Shown here in pieces: positions 60,894 to 64,000 of a stretch of DNA of 64,000 nucleotides. This DNA comes from Chryseobacterium sp. CH21. Its GTDB lineage: Bacteria > Bacteroidota > Bacteroidia > Flavobacteriales > Weeksellaceae. Where the stretch lies: positions 1-64,000 of the forward strand of contig NZ_QICI01000095.1 in NCBI RefSeq assembly GCF_004119445.1, in the 5' to 3' direction. Both the position numbers and the translations under genes were made by a program. Position 1 is the first letter of the stretch; each line of letters starts with the position of its first letter. The notes under the pieces were generated by a model that worked only from the letters and a program-made list of their open reading frames with translations, made no database searches and was not told the DNA's origin.

Positions 60894-61892
60894 CTATTTT
60901 TCGTCTTTTTCACTGATTTCTTTAGCCATCGGATTGTCTAAAACTCTTAGCTCATCCTTAGGTTTTTCGTAGTGGTTCAATGAAATTACAGAATGTCTGT
61001 CGATATGTCTAGGACCTTCGATGTTCCAGTCTGATAATGCTTTTCTTTCGAAACGGCAGGTATCGCAGATGAATTCTTCTACTTCACCCCACTGGTCTTT
61101 TCTTGCAGTTACTCTTACAATCTCGTCACCCTTCATCCATACTAAAGCTTTTCCTGAACACTTATCACATTTACAAGAAGCGTTCATAGGTTTTGTAAAC
61201 CATACTCTGCTTGCAAAACGAGCCGTTCTGTCTGTTAATGCTCCTACAGGACAAACGTCGATAACGTTTCCGATGAAGTCATTGTCTAAAGCTTTATTTA
61301 AATAGGTTGAAATTTCTGCGTGATCTCCTCTGAAAAGGATACCGTGTTCTCTTGTTTCTGTAAGCTGGTTAGCTGTCAGTACGCATCTTGCGCAAAGAAT
61401 ACAACGGTTCATATTTAATTTGATGTTCGGTCCAAGATCATCAGCTTCGTAAGTATTTCTTTCGAATTCTGTTCTTGTGCTGTCTACACCATGCTCATAC
61501 CCTAAGTCTTGAAGATGACATTCTCCTGCCTGATCACATACAGGGCAGTCTAGCGGGTGATTCACCAATAAGAATTCGGTAACCGCTTTTCTTCCTTCCT
61601 GCGCTTTCTCAGAAGTAAGGTTTTTTACCTCCATACCGTCCATTACATTAGTTCTGCAGCTTGCTACTAATTTTGGCATAGGGCGTGGATCTACTTCAGA
61701 TCCTTTAGAAACTTCTACCAGACAAGTTCTACATCTACCTCCACTGGTTTCTAATTTGCTGTAGTAGCACATCGCAGGAGGTACAGATTTTCCACCGATT
61801 TGTCTAGCAGCTTCCAAAATAGAAGTTCCAGGCAGAACTTCGGTAGTCTGTCCGTCTATAGTTATTGTGAATTTTTTAACTTCTTCGCTCAT
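60894..61892 (-). CDS. nuoG: NADH-quinone oxidoreductase subunit G, short form
   Basis: Carries several iron-sulfur clusters that pass electrons along the peripheral arm. The 332-residue product has the 2Fe-2S domain (CYYSKLETSGGRCRTCLVEV), the His-containing 4Fe-4S motif (HPLDCPVCDQAGECHLQDLG), CILCARC with CPVGALT, and a Molybdop_Fe4S4-like region (CKCDKCSGKALVWMKGDEIV). It lacks the large molybdopterin-like C-terminal domain of the usual 700-900 residue NuoG. Short forms like this occur in Flavobacteriia, so it is probably functional. No broken continuation is seen downstream. Confidence 0.9.
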   Translation of the reverse strand: MSEEVKKFTITIDGQTTEVLPGTSILEAARQIGGKSVPPAMCYYSKLETSGGRCRTCLVEVSKGSEVDPRPMPKLVASCRTNVMDGMEVKNLTSEKAQEGRKAVTEFLLVNHPLDCPVCDQAGECHLQDLGYEHGVDSTRTEFERNTYEADDLGPNIKLNMNRCILCARCVLTANQLTETREHGILFRGDHAEISTYLNKALDNDFIGNVIDVCPVGALTDRTARFASRVWFTKPMNASCKCDKCSGKALVWMKGDEIVRVTARKDQWGEVEEFICDTCRFERKALSDWNIEGPRHIDRHSVISLNHYEKPKDELRVLDNPMAKEISEKDEK

Positions 61893-61899
61893 ATTGTAT

Positions 61900-61924
61900 G
61901 CTTTAAGCTTTATGCATTAAGCAA
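61900..61924. repeat. Small palindrome in the nuoG upstream gap
   Basis: TGCTTTAAGC followed by GCATTAAGCA, an imperfect palindrome in the 41-base gap between the barrel gene and nuoG. It is the third such hairpin in the operon. Confidence 0.4.
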
Positions 61925-61933
61925 TAGGCTTTG

Positions 61934-62845
61934 TTATTTATATTTCTTAGTATTAAATGTATATCCAATTCCTCCCAGAACTTGTCCGAAAACAAAATCC
62001 TGACGTGCTTTGTCCGGTTTATTATTCAATGTGGTTTTGATATCCCACATATTGATATATCCTGCTTTTCCTTCTAATCTCAACATCCAGTTTTTCCAGA
62101 ATACAAGGTTAAGACTGGATCTGATATCGGTTCCCATCCCTGCAACGTGAAAACGGTCACTTCTTTCATTACCAAAAAGTTTTACATTACTTTTCGGAAA
62201 CATAAATCCGATTCCGGCTCCATAAGACCATACTAAATCTATATTTTTCTTATGAACAAGATTTTTGTATTTCTCAAGACCTAAGTTTTCATAATTAAGT
62301 CCGTCTGTATGTTCGAAAGTAAGGAACTTCTCATCTGCAAGATTCACCTGCCCGTTTTGGACCATCGCTGCATATTCAGGATCTGAAATATGACCTTTGA
62401 AACCTACAGTCTGGTTCTGATCCATTACATATTTCATATGGTCTATCCCAAGTACCAATGCTAAATTGTCTTTAATGAAATATCCTATTCTGAAATTATA
62501 CTGTGTTACAGTAAACCAGCTTGGATCAAAATAGACAATTCCGAATTTTGTAGGTCTGTCCTGTGCCTTTACATTATTCAGTTGAAAATCGTATCCGTTT
62601 CCGGTAAAATGGATATCAGAATTGCTATAAGCCGCTCTGTTCCATCCATAAAATACGAAGATCTGACCTTTCTTGCTTAATGGTAAAGGCTTTTCTTTTC
62701 TTTCAGCTTTAATCTGCTGTTTCTCACTCGCTACATATGATAAATCTTCTTCAACGGATCTATTATAATTTGCAGTATCTGTTTTCTTATTCTGTGCAAA
62801 TACAAAATTCGACATCATTAAGCCGACAACCAATATTTTTTTCAT
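61934..62845 (-). CDS. Outer-membrane beta-barrel-like protein inside the nuo operon
   Basis: The 303-residue product has a signal peptide (MKKILVVGLMMSNFVFAQN). The body has the alternating pattern of membrane beta strands: KKGQIFVFYGWNRAAYSNSD, KFGIVYFDPSWFTVTQYNFR, IGYFIKDNLALVLGIDHMKY, SYGAGIGFMFPKSNVKLFGN and the end FGQVLGGIGYTFNTKKYK. This looks like an outer-membrane barrel (OmpW/OprF-like pattern, but no assignment). It lies 41 bases before nuoG and five bases after nuoF, all on the same strand, so it should be cotranscribed with complex I genes. Its function and any link to complex I are unknown. Confidence 0.75.
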   Translation of the reverse strand: MKKILVVGLMMSNFVFAQNKKTDTANYNRSVEEDLSYVASEKQQIKAERKEKPLPLSKKGQIFVFYGWNRAAYSNSDIHFTGNGYDFQLNNVKAQDRPTKFGIVYFDPSWFTVTQYNFRIGYFIKDNLALVLGIDHMKYVMDQNQTVGFKGHISDPEYAAMVQNGQVNLADEKFLTFEHTDGLNYENLGLEKYKNLVHKKNIDLVWSYGAGIGFMFPKSNVKLFGNERSDRFHVAGMGTDIRSSLNLVFWKNWMLRLEGKAGYINMWDIKTTLNNKPDKARQDFVFGQVLGGIGYTFNTKKYK

Positions 62846-62850
62846 CTTAC

Positions 62851-64000
62851 CTATGCATTCTTTTCAACAGCCGGGATAGGATCTGCATAATGTGCCAATC
62901 CATAATTTTGTGTCTGAGACAATTCTGGGTTTTTGATGTGCCACTCGAATTCATCTCTGAAGTGACGGATTGCTGCTGCAACCGGCCAAGCTGCTGCATC
63001 ACCCAATGGACAGATTGTGTTTCCTTCGATTTTTCTCTGGATATCCCAAAGTAGATCGATATCTTCCATTTTTCCTTCTCCTTTCTCGATTTTCTTTAAA
63101 ATCTTATACATCCATCCCGTTCCTTCACGGCAAGGAGTACATTGTCCACAGCTTTCGTGGTTGTAGAATCTTGCCAAAGTCATGGTATGATCTACAATAC
63201 ACTGGTCTTCATCCAAAACGATGAAACCTCCTGAACCCATCATCGTTCCGGTAGCAAAACCACCATCTGCCAATGATTCATAGTTCATATATCTTGGCTC
63301 TCCGTTCACAGTTCTCAGCAATAGATTTGCAGGAACAATCGGAACAGAACTTCCTCCAGGAATACAAGCCTTTAATTTTTTACCATCTTTAATACCACCG
63401 CAATATTCATCAGAATAGATGAATTCTTCTACAGTGATGGTCATATCGATTTCGTATACCCCAGGTTTGTTGATGTTTCCACAAGCAGAAATCAATTTCG
63501 TTCCTGTAGATCTTCCAACACCTATTTTAGCATATTCAGCACCTGTAATATCAATGATTGGAACAATTGCTGCGATAGATTCAACGTTGTTTACCACCGT
63601 TGGTCTTTCCCATAGACCTTTTACAGCCGGGAATGGCGGTTTTAATCTTGGGTTACCTCTTTTTCCTTCAAGGGATTCAAGCAATGCAGTTTCTTCACCG
63701 CAGATGTATGCTCCACCACCTCTCTGTACATAGATTTCAAGATCGAAACCAGTTCCTAAAATATTTTTACCTAAAAATCCTGCTGCTTTGGCTTCTTCAA
63801 TCGCTTCCTCAAGGATATCCGGAATCCATGAATATTCTCCACGGATGTAGATATAAGAAGTATTGGAACCTAAACAGTAAGAAGAAATTAGCATTCCCTC
63901 GATCAATAAATGAGGAAGGAACTCCATCAGATATCTGTCCTTGAATGTTCCGGGCTCAGATTCATCTGCATTCACAACAAGGTGTCTTGGAACGCCTTCC
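62851..64000 (-). CDS. nuoF: NADH-quinone oxidoreductase subunit F, partial
   Basis: The NADH- and FMN-binding subunit. The gene continues past the right edge; the visible part covers about the last 383 residues. It begins at EGVPRHLVVNADESEPGTFK, the FMN-binding part, then LGTGFDLEIYVQRGGGAYIC with GEETALLESLEGKRGNPRLK, and ends with the 4Fe-4S motif ESCGQCTPCREGTGW. The stop is five bases before the barrel gene. The gene order implies nuoE and other subunit genes lie to the right, outside the window. Confidence 0.96.
   Translation of the reverse strand, partial: EGVPRHLVVNADESEPGTFKDRYLMEFLPHLLIEGMLISSYCLGSNTSYIYIRGEYSWIPDILEEAIEEAKAAGFLGKNILGTGFDLEIYVQRGGGAYICGEETALLESLEGKRGNPRLKPPFPAVKGLWERPTVVNNVESIAAIVPIIDITGAEYAKIGVGRSTGTKLISACGNINKPGVYEIDMTITVEEFIYSDEYCGGIKDGKKLKACIPGGSSVPIVPANLLLRTVNGEPRYMNYESLADGGFATGTMMGSGGFIVLDEDQCIVDHTMTLARFYNHESCGQCTPCREGTGWMYKILKKIEKGEGKMEDIDLLWDIQRKIEGNTICPLGDAAAWPVAAAIRHFRDEFEWHIKNPELSQTQNYGLAHYADPIPAVEKNA

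Noticed and set aside
61934..62845. The barrel gene as a diverged NuoE or accessory complex I subunit
   Set aside because: It has a signal peptide and membrane-strand pattern and no cluster-binding Cys, so it is not a NuoE.

Overview
The window looks like a stretch of chromosome from a Chryseobacterium-type flavobacterium (Bacteroidota, Weeksellaceae). The DNA is AT-rich. Promoters follow the Bacteroidota pattern (TTG, about 20 bases, TAnnTTTG) and there is little Shine-Dalgarno. The gene content fits this group: type IX secretion proteins (a PorP/SprF-like protein and a T9SS sorting tail), DUF3822 next to rsmD, DUF5606, a head-GIN lipoprotein, and a NuoG only about 330 residues long. Most of the window is ordinary housekeeping sequence. 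No tRNA, rRNA, CRISPR array or prophage was seen. The only mobile DNA is the tail of an IS110-family transposase at the left edge.

Layout. 1-5.7 kb: IS110 tail, a frameshifted luciferase-like monooxygenase, two poorly known proteins, an exported intradiol dioxygenase and a LytS/LytTR-type two-component pair. 5.7-14.1 kb: SbcCD nuclease, a VF530 protein, an FKBP isomerase, a YchJ protein and an M3 peptidase. 14.3-21.8 kb: head-GIN lipoprotein, KefC/KefF-like pair, TPM-TPM-LemA operon, folA, a TPR membrane protein and a TRIC-type channel. 21.9-30.6 kb: coaD, ddl, a PASTA protein, a RluD-like synthase, a PorP/SprF protein, hemW, murI, a nitroreductase with its divergent HxlR regulator, and rsmD. 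30.7-42.5 kb: DUF3822, Smr protein, phosphoesterase, frameshifted serine hydrolase, T9SS beta-propeller, archaemetzincin, SixA, ruvX, def, DUF5606, mazG, and two exported proteins. 42.8-53.2 kb: a 1238-residue phosphoesterase/kinase-like/beta-barrel fusion, an HD-PycTM fusion with a bestrophin, a GAF protein and a frameshifted S41 peptidase. 53.3-64 kb: most of the respiratory complex I operon on the minus strand, running nuoF, an unrelated barrel gene, nuoG, H, I, J, K, L, M, N, and ending in a clear terminator.

Most interesting points. (1) The HD-PycTM fusion has no cyclase beside it. (2) The large fusion protein carries phosphatase motifs, a GDWDRH kinase-like motif and an Omp85-like barrel. 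(3) Identical 18-base leaders sit immediately before the two divergent start codons of the nitroreductase and HxlR genes. (4) An outer-membrane-barrel gene lies inside the complex I operon. (5) At least five families of palindromic intergenic repeats are present, some of them inside the nuo operon. (6) Three genes are broken by one-base deletions, mostly in homopolymers. This could be real decay or sequencing error.
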